Below are positions 54,546-63,654 of a DNA stretch of 64,000 bases, piece by piece. Position numbers and translations under genes: made by a program. Numbering within the stretch: the first letter of the stretch is position 1; each line of letters begins with the position of its first letter. Origin of the DNA: Actinomadura sp. J1-007 (lineage in GTDB: Bacteria > Actinomycetota > Actinomycetes > Streptosporangiales > Streptosporangiaceae); NCBI RefSeq assembly GCF_009793335.1, contig NZ_WING01000002.1:124001-188000 (forward strand), given 5' to 3'. The notes under the pieces were generated by a model, which saw only the letters and a list, made by a program, of their open reading frames with translations, searched no databases and was not told the DNA's origin.

Positions 54546-56081
54546 ATGCACCTGGGGCAGATCGCCGCGCAGACGCCCGACAAGCCCGCCGTGATCATGG
54601 CGGGCTCCGGCCGGGTCGTCACCTACCGGGAACTGAACGATGAGGCCAACCGGCTCGCGCAACTCCTCCGCGCCGAGGGTCTGCGCCCCGGGGACCACAT
54701 CGCGTTCATGCTGGAGAACCACCCGCTCTACCTGGCCATCGCCTGGGCCGCCCAGAGGTCCGGGCTCTACTACACGGCCGTCAGCTCCCGGCTCCAACCC
54801 GAAGAGCTGGCCTACATCGTGGGAAACTGCGAGGCCCGGGCCTTCATCGCCGGAAAGTCGGTGGAGGCCGCGGCCCAGGCCGCTCCGGACGTGCCGCTGC
54901 GCCTCATGCTCGGCGGCACGGCCCCGGGGTTCGACTCCTACGAGGAACGCGTCGCCGCGTACCCCGCCGAGCCCGTCCCCGACGAGGTCGAGGGCATGGA
55001 CATGCTCTACTCGTCCGGCACCACCGGCCGCCCGAAGGGCGTGAAGCCGCCGCTGCCGCTCGTCCCGATGGGCACCGAGGGGCCGCTGTTCAAGCTGATC
55101 ACGCTGCTGTTCCGGCCGGACGGCGACTCGGTCTACCTGTCGCCCGCGCCGCTCTACCACGCGGCGCCGCTGCGCTACTGCCTCAACTTCCAGCGGGCCG
55201 GCGCGACCGTGGTCGTGATGGAGAGGTTCGACCCCGAGGGCGCGCTCGCCGCGATCGAGAGGTACGGCGTCACGCACAGCCAGTGGGTGCCGACCATGTT
55301 CATCCGGATGCTGAAGCTGCCGGACGAGGTCCGCTCCCGCTACGACACCTCCAGCCTGCGGTGCGCCGTGCACGCCGCCGCGCCCTGCCCCGTTCCGGTG
55401 AAGGAGCGGATGATCGAGTGGTGGGGGCCGATCCTGCACGAGTACTACGCGGGCACCGAGGGCAACTGCTTCGTCTACGCCGGGTCGGACGACTGGCTCG
55501 CGCACAAGGGCACCGTCGGGCGTCCGCTGCTCGGCGAGATCCACGTCTGCGACGAGGACGGCAACGAGCTGCCGCCCGGCGAGGCCGGCGCGCTCTACTT
55601 CGGCGGCGGGCCCACGTTCGAGTACCACGGCGACGCGGAGAAGACCGCAGCGTCCCGCGACCCGTGGGGGCGCGGCTGGTCGACGCTCGGCGACGTCGGA
55701 TACGTCGACGCCGACGGCTTCCTCTACCTCACCGACCGCCGCTCGTACATGATCATCAGCGGCGGGGTGAACATCTACCCGCAGGAGGCGGAGAACGTCC
55801 TGGCCGTCCACCCGAAGGTCGCCGACGTCGCGGTCTTCGGCGTCCCGGACGCGGAGATGGGCGAGGCGGTCAAGGCCGTCGTCCAGCCCGCCGACCCCGA
55901 GGAGGCGGGACCGGCGCTGGAGGCCGAGCTGATCGCGTACTGCCGCGAGCACCTCGCCCACTACAAGTGCCCGCGCACGGTCGACTTCCGCGCCGAACTG
56001 CCGCGGCACCCGACGGGGAAGCTCTACAAACGGCTGCTGAAGGACGAGTACTGGAAGGACCAGAGCCCCACGCCCGCGTGA
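54546..56081 (+). CDS. acyl-CoA synthetase (AMP-forming)
   Basis: Activates a carboxylic acid to acyl-CoA with ATP in the cytoplasm. At 511 residues the ANL fold is complete: P-loop MLYSSGTTGRPKGV, YHAAPLRYCLNFQRAG, AAPCPVPVKERMIEWWG, YYAGTEG, A8/hinge GDVGYVDADGFLYLTDRR followed by ISGGVNIYPQE, and the C-terminal PTGKLYKRLL with catalytic Lys. FadD-like by spacing; the exact chain length cannot be told. ATG at 54546. It faces the MFS gene and a strong terminator separates them. Confidence 0.93.
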   Translation: MHLGQIAAQTPDKPAVIMAGSGRVVTYRELNDEANRLAQLLRAEGLRPGDHIAFMLENHPLYLAIAWAAQRSGLYYTAVSSRLQPEELAYIVGNCEARAFIAGKSVEAAAQAAPDVPLRLMLGGTAPGFDSYEERVAAYPAEPVPDEVEGMDMLYSSGTTGRPKGVKPPLPLVPMGTEGPLFKLITLLFRPDGDSVYLSPAPLYHAAPLRYCLNFQRAGATVVVMERFDPEGALAAIERYGVTHSQWVPTMFIRMLKLPDEVRSRYDTSSLRCAVHAAAPCPVPVKERMIEWWGPILHEYYAGTEGNCFVYAGSDDWLAHKGTVGRPLLGEIHVCDEDGNELPPGEAGALYFGGGPTFEYHGDAEKTAASRDPWGRGWSTLGDVGYVDADGFLYLTDRRSYMIISGGVNIYPQEAENVLAVHPKVADVAVFGVPDAEMGEAVKAVVQPADPEEAGPALEAELIAYCREHLAHYKCPRTVDFRAELPRHPTGKLYKRLLKDEYWKDQSPTPA

Positions 56082-56166
56082 TGGACGCACGGACGCCCGG
56101 AGGGCGTGGCGCGCAGCGCGGACGGGCCGGAGCGGCGGAGATCCGGCGTCCGGCGCCGTTGGACGC

Positions 56167-56210
56167 CGAAGCCCCGGCCGAGGCTCCGAAGAGCCCTGGC
56201 CGGGGCTTCG
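56167..56210. terminator. bidirectional hairpin terminator
   Basis: CGAAGCCCCGGCC (56167-56179) and GGCCGGGGCTTCG (56198-56210) form a perfect 13-bp stem with an 18-base loop, 86 bases after the synthetase stop and 30 before the stop of the convergent MFS gene. Confidence 0.8.
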
Positions 56211-56239
56211 ACCGGTCTCCCGGTGCGGTCCGTGCCGTT

Positions 56240-57772
56240 CTAGTGCATCGGCATGGGCGCGTCGGTCGCCGGGGTGTCCGGCTTCTTGCGCGGCAGCAGC
56301 AGCGCCGGCAGGAACGCCAGGAGCAGCGCCGCGGCCGCGTACCAGTAGGTGTGCTGGAACGCGTCGGCCATCGGGCCGGCGATCTTCTTCATGACCTCCG
56401 GCGGGACGGCCTCGGCCGACCCGACGCTGCTGCCGCCCCCGCCGAGGTTGGACGAGAGCTGGTTGGCCAGCAGCACCGAGATCATCGCGGTGCCGATGGA
56501 CGCCGAGACCTGCTGGATGATGTTGAGCATCGTGCTGGCGCGCGGCACCTCGTCGTGCACCAGCGTCTGGATGGCCGCGGCCATGGTGGGCATCATCGTC
56601 ATGCCCATGCCGAGGCCCATCACGAACAGCGTGCCGCCGAGCACCCAGTACGAGGTGTCGGCCGCCAGCAGGGAGGCGAAGCCGCCCATCGACAGCACGA
56701 CCACGACCAGGCCGACCAAGACGACCCGGCCGGGGCCCATCTTGTCGGTGAGCCGCCCGCCGATCGGCATCGTGATCATCGCGCCGAGGCCCTGCGGGGC
56801 CAGCAGCAGGCCGGAGGCGAGGGCGCTCTCGCCGCGCACCGTCTGGTAGTAGAGCGGCATGAGCAGCATGGCGCCCATGAACGCGGCCATGAACAGCAGC
56901 ATCGTGCCCGACGCCGCGGCCACCGACTTGCGCTTGAGCAGGCGCAGGTCGATCAGCGGGTTGGCGGCCTTCAGCGCGCGGAACACGAACGCGATGACCA
57001 GCACCGCGCCGATGAGCGTGGGGACGAGCCCCTCGGGCTTGGTGAAGTCCTTCATCTCGGCGCCCTTGGCCAGGCCGTAGATCAGCGTGGCGAGACCGGG
57101 CGACAGCAGGAGCAGGCCGAGCACGTCGAGCCGCTCGCCGCGCTTCGGCGCGTCCGGCTTGAGGATCCGGACCGCCATGACCAGGGCGATGATGCCGATC
57201 GGCAGGTTGATGAAGAAGATCCAGCGCCAGGACACGTCGTCGACCAGGTAGCCGCCGAGGATCGGGCCGAGGATCGGGCCGAGCAGCATCGGGATGCCGA
57301 CGACGCTCATCACCTGGCCGACCCGCTGCGGCCCGGCCGCCTGGGTCAGGATCGTCATGCCGGCCGGCATGATCATGCCGCCGCCGAGGCCCTGGAGGAC
57401 CCGGAAGGCGATCAGGGACTCGGCCGACCAGGCGAGGCCGGCCAGCATCGAGCCGAGGACGAACAGCACGATGGAGATGATGTAGAGGCGCTTGGTGCCG
57501 AACCGGGCCGCGGCCCAGCCGGTGATCGGGATCACCGTGGCCAGCGCCAGCGTGTAGCCCGTCGCGACCCACTGGATCGTCGACAGCGGAGTCTCGAACT
57601 CCTTGGCGAGGTCATTGATGGCGACATTGACGACGGTCACGTCCAGGATGGACATGATCGCGCCGAGCACGACGACCATGGCCACCGCGAGCACGCCGCG
57701 ATCAAGACCTCCACCAGGGGACGGTGCCTCCAGTGGGCCGTCCTTCGTCTGCGGAGACGCGGGAGCGGTCAA
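56240..57772 (-). CDS. MFS drug-efflux transporter, DHA2/EmrB type
   Basis: A 510-residue, 14-segment proton antiporter. TM1 has SILDVTVVNVAINDL (motif D1), the loop has GWAAARFGTKRLYIISI (motif A), and LGPILGPILGGYLVDDVSWRWIFFINLPIG is motif C plus the DHA2 signature (given in parts). The last quarter contains a Met-rich GLGMGMTMMPTMAAA helix. It starts at TTG 57772, with GGAAG four to six bases upstream; TTG start is noted as unusual. Distinct from the MFS at 12.4 kb. Substrate unknown. Confidence 0.9.
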   Translation of the reverse strand: MTAPASPQTKDGPLEAPSPGGGLDRGVLAVAMVVVLGAIMSILDVTVVNVAINDLAKEFETPLSTIQWVATGYTLALATVIPITGWAAARFGTKRLYIISIVLFVLGSMLAGLAWSAESLIAFRVLQGLGGGMIMPAGMTILTQAAGPQRVGQVMSVVGIPMLLGPILGPILGGYLVDDVSWRWIFFINLPIGIIALVMAVRILKPDAPKRGERLDVLGLLLLSPGLATLIYGLAKGAEMKDFTKPEGLVPTLIGAVLVIAFVFRALKAANPLIDLRLLKRKSVAAASGTMLLFMAAFMGAMLLMPLYYQTVRGESALASGLLLAPQGLGAMITMPIGGRLTDKMGPGRVVLVGLVVVVLSMGGFASLLAADTSYWVLGGTLFVMGLGMGMTMMPTMAAAIQTLVHDEVPRASTMLNIIQQVSASIGTAMISVLLANQLSSNLGGGGSSVGSAEAVPPEVMKKIAGPMADAFQHTYWYAAAALLLAFLPALLLPRKKPDTPATDAPMPMH

Positions 57773-58107
57773 CTCACTCTTCCAATCGGTAGGGGCCCAC
57801 GCCCGTCAGGCATGCAGGGGCCGTCGAACAGTGCTCTGGGGGATACCGCAGCAAAATACTGCAGAGACTGACACTTTCGCGAACGGTTTAACTTCACCAG
57901 GATCCGGAGTATTCCAGGAGGGTCCGACAATCTGAGCGCGTCGCTGCTGCTCCACGCGATATATCGTCTGACCTCAACGGGACTTCAGGTCAAACGACTG
58001 TGACGCACGCGACACCGCACCCTCACCTGGCATCCGTACAGACCGGGCTCACCGCCGGAAGTCATCGCCGCCCGCGGGCGGAAATCCGGTGGAGGCGGCT
58101 GGGGCGG
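57773..58107. other. divergent promoter region, MFS and amidase
   Basis: About 335 bases, AT-richer than its neighbours. It contains the palindrome TTCGCGAA (57876-57883) and the inverted repeat TGACCT / AGGTCA (57969-57974, 57987-57992, spacer 12), which could be operators of a repressor of the exporter. No gene seen; a longer amidase start at 58000 is possible. Confidence 0.5.
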
Positions 58108-59538
58108 GTGGGGGACGCTGGGGGCTTGGAACCGTACGAGTACGCCGACCTCGACGCCGTCGCCCTGCGCGGGCTGATCCGCGGAGGCGAGGTGACGGCG
58201 GCGGAGGTCGAGGACGTGGCGCGGCGGGCGCTCGCGCGCGCCGACGAGGCGCTGAACGCGCTGGCCGGCCCGCCGTTCGCCCCCGGCGAGATGCCGCACC
58301 GCGCGCCGGACGGGCCGTTCGCCGGGGTGCCGTTCCTGATCAAGGACGGCGGGCCGTTCGCGCGGGGCGTGCCGTTCACCGTGGGGAGCCGTGCGGTGCG
58401 CGGCGCGGTCGCGCGGGAGGACCACGAGCTGATGGCGCGGTTCCGCGCGGCCGGGCTGGCGGTCCTCGGGCGGACGGCCGTGCCCGAGATGGCGTTCAGC
58501 TTCGCGACCGAGTCGCGCCGGTACGGGACGACCCGCAACCCGTGGGCGCCGGGGCGCGGCGCGGGCGGGTCCAGCGGCGGGTCGGCCGCGCTCGTCGCGG
58601 CCGGGGCCGTCCCGATGGCGCACGCGAACGACGGCGCCGGGTCGATCCGCGTGCCGGCGTCGTGCTGCGGGGTCGTCGGGCTGAAGCCGGGGCGGGGCCG
58701 CGTGCCGTGCGGGCCGGCGGTGGGCGAGGCGTCGTTCGGGCAGTCCGCCGAGTTCGCGGTGACCCGGACGGTGCGGGACGCCGCGCACCTGCTCGACGCC
58801 GTCGCCGCGGCGCCCGTGGGCGAGAAGTACGAGGCGCCGCCCCCGCCGCGCCCGTACGCCGAGATGATCCGCACCGACCCGGGGCGGCTGCGGGTGGCCG
58901 TCTCGACGGCCGCCGCCGCGCCGGTGGACGCGCAGGTGGCGGCCGTCGCCGTCAACGCCGGGAAGGTGCTGGAGTGGATCGGGCACGAGGTGGCCGAGGA
59001 CGCCCCCGGCGTCGAGCCCGATGACGTGGTCGAGGCGATGATGCTGTCGGTGTTCGCGGCCGGGGCGATGCTGAAGGCGCCGGAACGGCTCGACCGCTCG
59101 CTCCTGGAGGCGGTGTCGCGGCGGCTCCTGGCCGAGACGGAGGCGGCGACGGCGCTGGACGTCCTCGCGGGCGTCGCCGCCCAGCACCGGGCGACGCGCC
59201 CGGTCGGGCTGTTCTTCACGAGGTACGACCTGCTGGTCACCCCGACGCTCGCGCGGCCGCCCGCACCGCACGGCGCCCTCGCCTACGACGATCCGGGGCA
59301 CACGGCGCGTTCGTGGCTGCGCCGGCTGTTCGAGTACGGGCCGTTCACCGCGCCGTTCAACGTCTCGGGCAACCCGGCGATCAGCCTGCCGCTCGGGCAG
59401 AGCCGGGAGGGGCTGCCGATCGGGGTCCAGCTCGTCGCCGCGCACGGGCGCGAGGACCTCCTGCTCCAGGTGGCGGCCCAACTGGAGGAGGCCGTCCCCT
59501 GGAAGGACCGCAAACCCAGCGTCCTCACCGGCGCCTGA
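58108..59538 (+). CDS. amidase (amidase signature family)
   Basis: Hydrolyses a C-N amide bond. The Ser-cisSer-Lys triad is visible: Lys in FLIKDGG, cis-Ser in GAGGSSGGSAALVAAG, and nucleophile Ser in GAGSIRVPASCCGVVGLKP. Other typical parts: GAVPMAHANDGAGSI, and NVSGNPAISLPLG near the end. About 476 residues from the GTG at 58108 (GGAGG about ten bases upstream); the frame is open from 58000, giving a possible N-terminal extension of 36 residues rich in Arg/His. Substrate unknown; family members act on acylamides or indole-acetamide. Confidence 0.9.
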   Translation: MGDAGGLEPYEYADLDAVALRGLIRGGEVTAAEVEDVARRALARADEALNALAGPPFAPGEMPHRAPDGPFAGVPFLIKDGGPFARGVPFTVGSRAVRGAVAREDHELMARFRAAGLAVLGRTAVPEMAFSFATESRRYGTTRNPWAPGRGAGGSSGGSAALVAAGAVPMAHANDGAGSIRVPASCCGVVGLKPGRGRVPCGPAVGEASFGQSAEFAVTRTVRDAAHLLDAVAAAPVGEKYEAPPPPRPYAEMIRTDPGRLRVAVSTAAAAPVDAQVAAVAVNAGKVLEWIGHEVAEDAPGVEPDDVVEAMMLSVFAAGAMLKAPERLDRSLLEAVSRRLLAETEAATALDVLAGVAAQHRATRPVGLFFTRYDLLVTPTLARPPAPHGALAYDDPGHTARSWLRRLFEYGPFTAPFNVSGNPAISLPLGQSREGLPIGVQLVAAHGREDLLLQVAAQLEEAVPWKDRKPSVLTGA

Positions 59539-59539
59539 A

Positions 59540-59589
59540 CGGGCCCCGGCGGCTCGTGCCCGCCGCACGGCACGAGCCGCCGGGGCCCG
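59540..59589. terminator. long hairpin between convergent genes
   Basis: A perfect 21-bp stem: arms 59540-59560 and 59569-59589, with 8-base loop CGCCGCAC. It starts right after the amidase stop and lies 27 bases from the stop of the convergent dehydrogenase gene; it works for both directions. Confidence 0.85.
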
Positions 59590-59616
59590 GCCGCGTCGCC
59601 GTCGGTGCGGCGCGGG

Positions 59617-60765
59617 TCAGGTCGTCGGGAGGCCCAGGGAGCGGGCGATGAGCATGCGCTGCACCTCCGAGGTGCCCTCGCCGATCTCCAGGATCTTGGC
59701 GTCGCGGTAGAAGCGGCCGACCGGGTACTCGTTCATGAAGCCGTAGCCGCCGAAGATCTGCGTCGCCTCGCGGGAGTTGTCCATCGCCGCGTTCGACGCG
59801 ACGAGCTTGGCGATCGCCGCCTCCTTCTTGAACGGCTCGTCCCTGAGCATCTTCGCGGCGGCGGCGTAGTAGGCGAGGCGGGCGGTGTGCACCCGCGCCT
59901 CCATGTCGGCGATCTTGAACTGGATGGCCTGGTAGCGGCCGATCTCCTTGCCGAACGCCTGCCGCTCCCCGACGTAGCGCAGGCACTCGTCCACGCAGCC
60001 CTGGGCGAGGCCGACGGAGAGCGCGGCGATCGCGATGCGGCCCTCGTCCAGGGTGCGCAGGAACTGCGCGTAGCCCCGGCCGCGCTCGCCGACCAGGTTG
60101 GCGGCGGGCACCCGGACGTCGTCGAACGACAGCTCGCGGGTGTCGGACGACGACCAGCCGACCTTGGAGTACTTCGGCGCGACGGTGAAGCCGGGCGTCC
60201 CGCTCGGCACCAGGATCGTGGAGATCTCCCGCTCGCCGGTCAGCGCCGTGACCGTGACGAACGCGGTGATGTCGGTGCCGGAGTTGGTGATGAACGACTT
60301 CGAGCCGTTGATCACCCACGAGTCGCCGTCGAGCCGGGCCGTGGTGCGCATCCCGCCCGGGACGTCGGAGCCGCCGCCCGCCTCGGTCAGCCCGAACCCG
60401 CCGAGGATCTCCCCGGTCACCAGGCGCGGCAGCCACTCGGCCTTCTGCGCCTCGGTCCCGAAGCGGTGGATCGGCATGGCGCCGAGCGAGACGCCCGCCT
60501 CCAGCGTGATCGCGACGGAGGAGTCGACCCGCGCCAGCTCCTCCAGCGCGAGGCAGAGCGTGAAGTAGTCGCCGCCCATCCCGCCGTACTGCTCCGGGAA
60601 CGGCAGGCCGAACAGCCCCATCTTCCCCATCGCCGCGACGATCTCGTACGGGAACTCGCCGCGCTCGTACAGGTCGCCGATCACCGGGGCGACGGTCTCG
60701 CGGGCGAAGCGCTCGACGGTGCGGCGCAGCTCCTCCTGCTCGCCGGAGAGCGTGAAGTCGATCAT
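59617..60765 (-). CDS. acyl-CoA dehydrogenase (isovaleryl/short-branched-chain type)
   Basis: FAD enzyme of 382 residues that introduces the alpha,beta double bond in an acyl-CoA. Conserved parts: GLPFPEQYGGMGGDYFTLC, GFGLTEAGGGSDVPG (the FAD-binding loop), WVINGSKSFITNSG, RQAFGKEIGRYQAIQFKIADM, and QIFGGYGFMNEYPVGRFYRD with LEIGEGTSEVQRM. The Glu in IGEGTSE is where most family members have the catalytic base; true isovaleryl-CoA dehydrogenases usually have Ala or Gly there with the base elsewhere. So the substrate may be a straight or 2-methyl-branched acyl-CoA, despite the leucine-type operon. The ATG at 60765 overlaps the upstream stop (ATGA). Last gene of the operon. Confidence 0.92.
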   Translation of the reverse strand: MIDFTLSGEQEELRRTVERFARETVAPVIGDLYERGEFPYEIVAAMGKMGLFGLPFPEQYGGMGGDYFTLCLALEELARVDSSVAITLEAGVSLGAMPIHRFGTEAQKAEWLPRLVTGEILGGFGLTEAGGGSDVPGGMRTTARLDGDSWVINGSKSFITNSGTDITAFVTVTALTGEREISTILVPSGTPGFTVAPKYSKVGWSSSDTRELSFDDVRVPAANLVGERGRGYAQFLRTLDEGRIAIAALSVGLAQGCVDECLRYVGERQAFGKEIGRYQAIQFKIADMEARVHTARLAYYAAAAKMLRDEPFKKEAAIAKLVASNAAMDNSREATQIFGGYGFMNEYPVGRFYRDAKILEIGEGTSEVQRMLIARSLGLPTT

Positions 60766-61685
60766 GATGGCTCCTTCGCCAGGGCTTGGACAACGCGGGA
60801 GGGGCTGGGGCGGCCGAGCACGGACGCCATCCAGGTGCTCGTCGCGACGAGCTCGGACAGGTCCGCGCCGGTCTCGACGCCGAGGCCGTCCAGCATCCAG
60901 ACCAGGTCCTCGGTGGGCAGGTTGCCGGTCGCGCTCTCGGCGTACGGGCAGCCGCCGATGCCGCCGGTGGAGGCGTCCACGGTGGTGACCCCGGCGCGGA
61001 GCGCGGCGAGCGTGTTGGCGAGGGCCTGCCCGTAGGTGTCGTGGAAGTGGACGCCGAGGTCGGACGGCGCGACGCCCGCGGCGCCGAGCGCCTCGATCAG
61101 CGCGGTGACCTGGCCGGGCGTGCCGACGCCGATGGTGTCGCCGAGGCAGAGCTGCGAGCAGCCGAGGTCCATCATCCGCGTCGCGACCGACACGACCTGC
61201 TCGATCGGGACGTCGCCCTCCCACGGGTCGCCGCACGCCATCGAGACGTAGGCGCGCACCCACAGGCCCTCGGCGCGGGCGCGCGCGACGACGGGCGCGA
61301 ACATGGCGAGCGACTCGTCCACCGTGCGGTTGAGGTTGCGGCGGGCGAACGTCTCGGTCGCCGCGCCGAAGACCGCGATCTCGGTGACGCCGTGCGCGAG
61401 GGCCCGGTCCAGTCCGCGCTCGTTCGGGACGAGCACGGGGTAGCGCACGCCCGGCTCGCGCGGCAGGACGGCCAGCAGCTCCTCCGCGTCGGCGAGCTGC
61501 GGGACCCACTTCGGGTGCACGAAGCTCGTCGTCTCGACCGTGCGCAGCCCGGCCCGCACGAGGCGGGCGACGAACTCGGCCTTCGCCGCGACGGGCACGA
61601 CCGCCTTCTCGTTCTGGAGGCCGTCCCGCGGGCCGACCTCGTAGATCGTGACGCGCTCCGGGAGCCCGTCCATGGGTACGCGCAT
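60762..61685 (-). CDS. hydroxymethylglutaryl-CoA lyase
   Basis: Cleaves 3-hydroxy-3-methylglutaryl-CoA to acetyl-CoA and acetoacetate, the last step of leucine breakdown, in the cytoplasm. 307 residues, normal. TIM-barrel marks: YEVGPRDGLQNEK at the start, FVHPKWVPQLADA, LGDTIGVGTPGQV, VHFHDTYGQALANTLAAL, and the catalytic Cys in GGIGGCPYAESATGN. Start ATG 61685 overlaps the end of the carboxylase gene; the stop overlaps the next start by ATGA. Same operon as the carboxylase subunits. Confidence 0.95.
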   Translation of the reverse strand: MRVPMDGLPERVTIYEVGPRDGLQNEKAVVPVAAKAEFVARLVRAGLRTVETTSFVHPKWVPQLADAEELLAVLPREPGVRYPVLVPNERGLDRALAHGVTEIAVFGAATETFARRNLNRTVDESLAMFAPVVARARAEGLWVRAYVSMACGDPWEGDVPIEQVVSVATRMMDLGCSQLCLGDTIGVGTPGQVTALIEALGAAGVAPSDLGVHFHDTYGQALANTLAALRAGVTTVDASTGGIGGCPYAESATGNLPTEDLVWMLDGLGVETGADLSELVATSTWMASVLGRPSPSRVVQALAKEPS

Positions 61686-63637
61686 CAGCCCTCCTCGATG
61701 ACGGCCAGCACCGCGTCGAGGGCGACCTGGGCGCCCGCGCGGGCCGGCAGCCGGGTCACGGTCCCCGCGACCGGCGCGGTCACGGTGTGCTCCATCTTCA
61801 TCGCCTCCACGACGACGAGCGGCTGGCCCTCGGCGACCCGGTCGCCCTCGGCGGCCTTCACGGCGAGGACCGTGCCGGGCATCGGGCTGCGCAGCACCCC
61901 GTCGCCCGCCGCGGCGGCGCCGCCCGCGTCGTCCGCGCGGACGTGCTCGGTGAGCGCCCACGCCGCGCCGCCGCGGCCGACCCACAGCGTGCGGCCGTCG
62001 CGCGCGAACGCGAACCGGACCGTCCGGCCGCCGTAGGTCAGGACCGTCCCGTCGAGGGACGCGGCGACGGGCGCGCCGTCGCCGACCCGGACCTGCGCGC
62101 CCTGCGCGCGGCCCCGCACGCGGACCTCGACGGGGTCGCCGCCGGACGGCGTGACGATCCACGGCGTCCACGCGTGCGCGCCGGGACGCCAGCCGTCCGG
62201 GATCTCCCACGGGTCGGGGTCGGCGGTCTCCAGCGCGCGGGTCCGTTCGAGCGCGGCGGCGGCGAGGACCTCGTCCGGGACGGGCGCGGGCGCGGCGAGG
62301 CCGTCCGGGCCGTCCAGGGACCGCTCGACCAGGCCCGTGTCGAGGTCGCCCGCGGCGACCGCCGGATGGCGCAGCAGCGCGCGCAGGAACGCCACGTTCG
62401 TCGGCACGCCGAGCAGCGCGTACGAGGCGAGTGCCCGGTCGAGGCGGCGCAGCGCCTCCGCGCGGTCCGGGCCCCACGCGACGACCTTGGCGAGCATCGG
62501 GTCGTACGCCCCGCCGACCTCGGCGCCCTCCGCGAGGCCCGAGTCGACGCGGACGTGCTCGCCGGACGGCTCGGACAGCGCGAGGACGCGCCCCCCGGTC
62601 GGCAGGAACCCGCGCGCCGGGTCCTCGGCGTAGACGCGGGCCTCCACGGCGTGCCCGTCCAGCGCCACGTCCCCCTGGGCGAGCGGCAGCGGCTCCCCGG
62701 CGGCGGCGCGGAGCTGGAGCTCGACCAGGTCCAGGCCCGTGACCAGCTCCGTCACCGGGTGCTCGACCTGGAGGCGGGTGTTCATCTCCATGAAGAAGTA
62801 CTCGCCGGGACGGTCGGCGGAGACGATGTACTCGACCGTCCCCGCGCCGACGTACCCGACGGCGCGGGCGGCGGCGACGGCGCTCTCGCCCATGCGCGCG
62901 CGGGCGGCGGCGTCGAGCAGCGGCGACGGGGCCTCCTCCACGATCTTCTGGTGGCGGCGCTGGAGGCTGCACTCGCGCTCGCCCAGGTGGACGGCGTTGC
63001 CGTGCGCGTCGGCGAACACCTGGATCTCGATGTGCCGGGGGTTCTCCACGAACCGTTCGGCGAGCAGGGTGTCGTCGCCGAACGACGCGGACGCCTCGCG
63101 CCGCGCCGACGCGATCGCCTCGGGCAGGTCGGCGGCGTCGCGGACGAGGCGCATGCCCTTCCCGCCGCCGCCCGCCGACGGCTTCAGCAGGACCGGCAGG
63201 CCGACCTCCAGCGCGGCGGCCTCCAGTTCGGCGTCGGTGAGGCCCGGCTCGTCCCGTCCGGGAACGACCGGGACCCCGGCGGCGGCCACGGTCCGCTTCG
63301 CGCGGATCTTGTCGCCCATCGCCTCGATCGCGGCGGCGGGCGGGCCGACGAACGTCAGGCCGGCGTCAGCGCAGGCGCGGGCGAACGCGGCGTTCTCGGA
63401 GAGGAAGCCGTAGCCGGGGTGGACCGCCTCCGCGCCCGTCGCGCGGGCCGCCTCGACGATCGCGTCGCCGTCCAGGTAGGACGGGATCAGCACCGCCTCG
63501 TCGGCCGCGCGCACGTGCGGGGCGCCCGCGTCGGCGCGGGAGTGCACCGCGACCGAGCGGACCCCGAGCCGCCGCAGGGTGCGCGCGACCCGGACCGCGA
63601 TCTCGCCGCGGTTGGCGATCAGGACGCTCTCGAACAT
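61685..63637 (-). CDS. acyl-CoA carboxylase biotin-carboxylase/biotin-carrier subunit (methylcrotonyl-CoA carboxylase alpha)
   Basis: 650 residues. Biotin carboxylase domain: ESVLIANRGEIAVRVARTLR, AVHPGYGFLSENA, KPSAGGGGKGMRLV (ATP grasp), ECSLQRRHQKIVEEAPSP and EMNTRLQVEHPVTEL. Middle BT domain, then the biotinyl domain with VVEAMKMEHTV, the Lys of which takes biotin. With the carboxyltransferase gene upstream and HMG-CoA lyase downstream this is the alpha subunit for 3-methylcrotonyl-CoA. The gene begins at ATG 63637, 18 bases after the upstream stop, without a clear ribosome binding site. Assigning methylcrotonyl rather than acetyl/propionyl rests on gene context. Confidence 0.92.
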   Translation of the reverse strand: MFESVLIANRGEIAVRVARTLRRLGVRSVAVHSRADAGAPHVRAADEAVLIPSYLDGDAIVEAARATGAEAVHPGYGFLSENAAFARACADAGLTFVGPPAAAIEAMGDKIRAKRTVAAAGVPVVPGRDEPGLTDAELEAAALEVGLPVLLKPSAGGGGKGMRLVRDAADLPEAIASARREASASFGDDTLLAERFVENPRHIEIQVFADAHGNAVHLGERECSLQRRHQKIVEEAPSPLLDAAARARMGESAVAAARAVGYVGAGTVEYIVSADRPGEYFFMEMNTRLQVEHPVTELVTGLDLVELQLRAAAGEPLPLAQGDVALDGHAVEARVYAEDPARGFLPTGGRVLALSEPSGEHVRVDSGLAEGAEVGGAYDPMLAKVVAWGPDRAEALRRLDRALASYALLGVPTNVAFLRALLRHPAVAAGDLDTGLVERSLDGPDGLAAPAPVPDEVLAAAALERTRALETADPDPWEIPDGWRPGAHAWTPWIVTPSGGDPVEVRVRGRAQGAQVRVGDGAPVAASLDGTVLTYGGRTVRFAFARDGRTLWVGRGGAAWALTEHVRADDAGGAAAAGDGVLRSPMPGTVLAVKAAEGDRVAEGQPLVVVEAMKMEHTVTAPVAGTVTRLPARAGAQVALDAVLAVIEEG

Positions 63638-63654
63638 GGCCAAGGGAGCAGACC

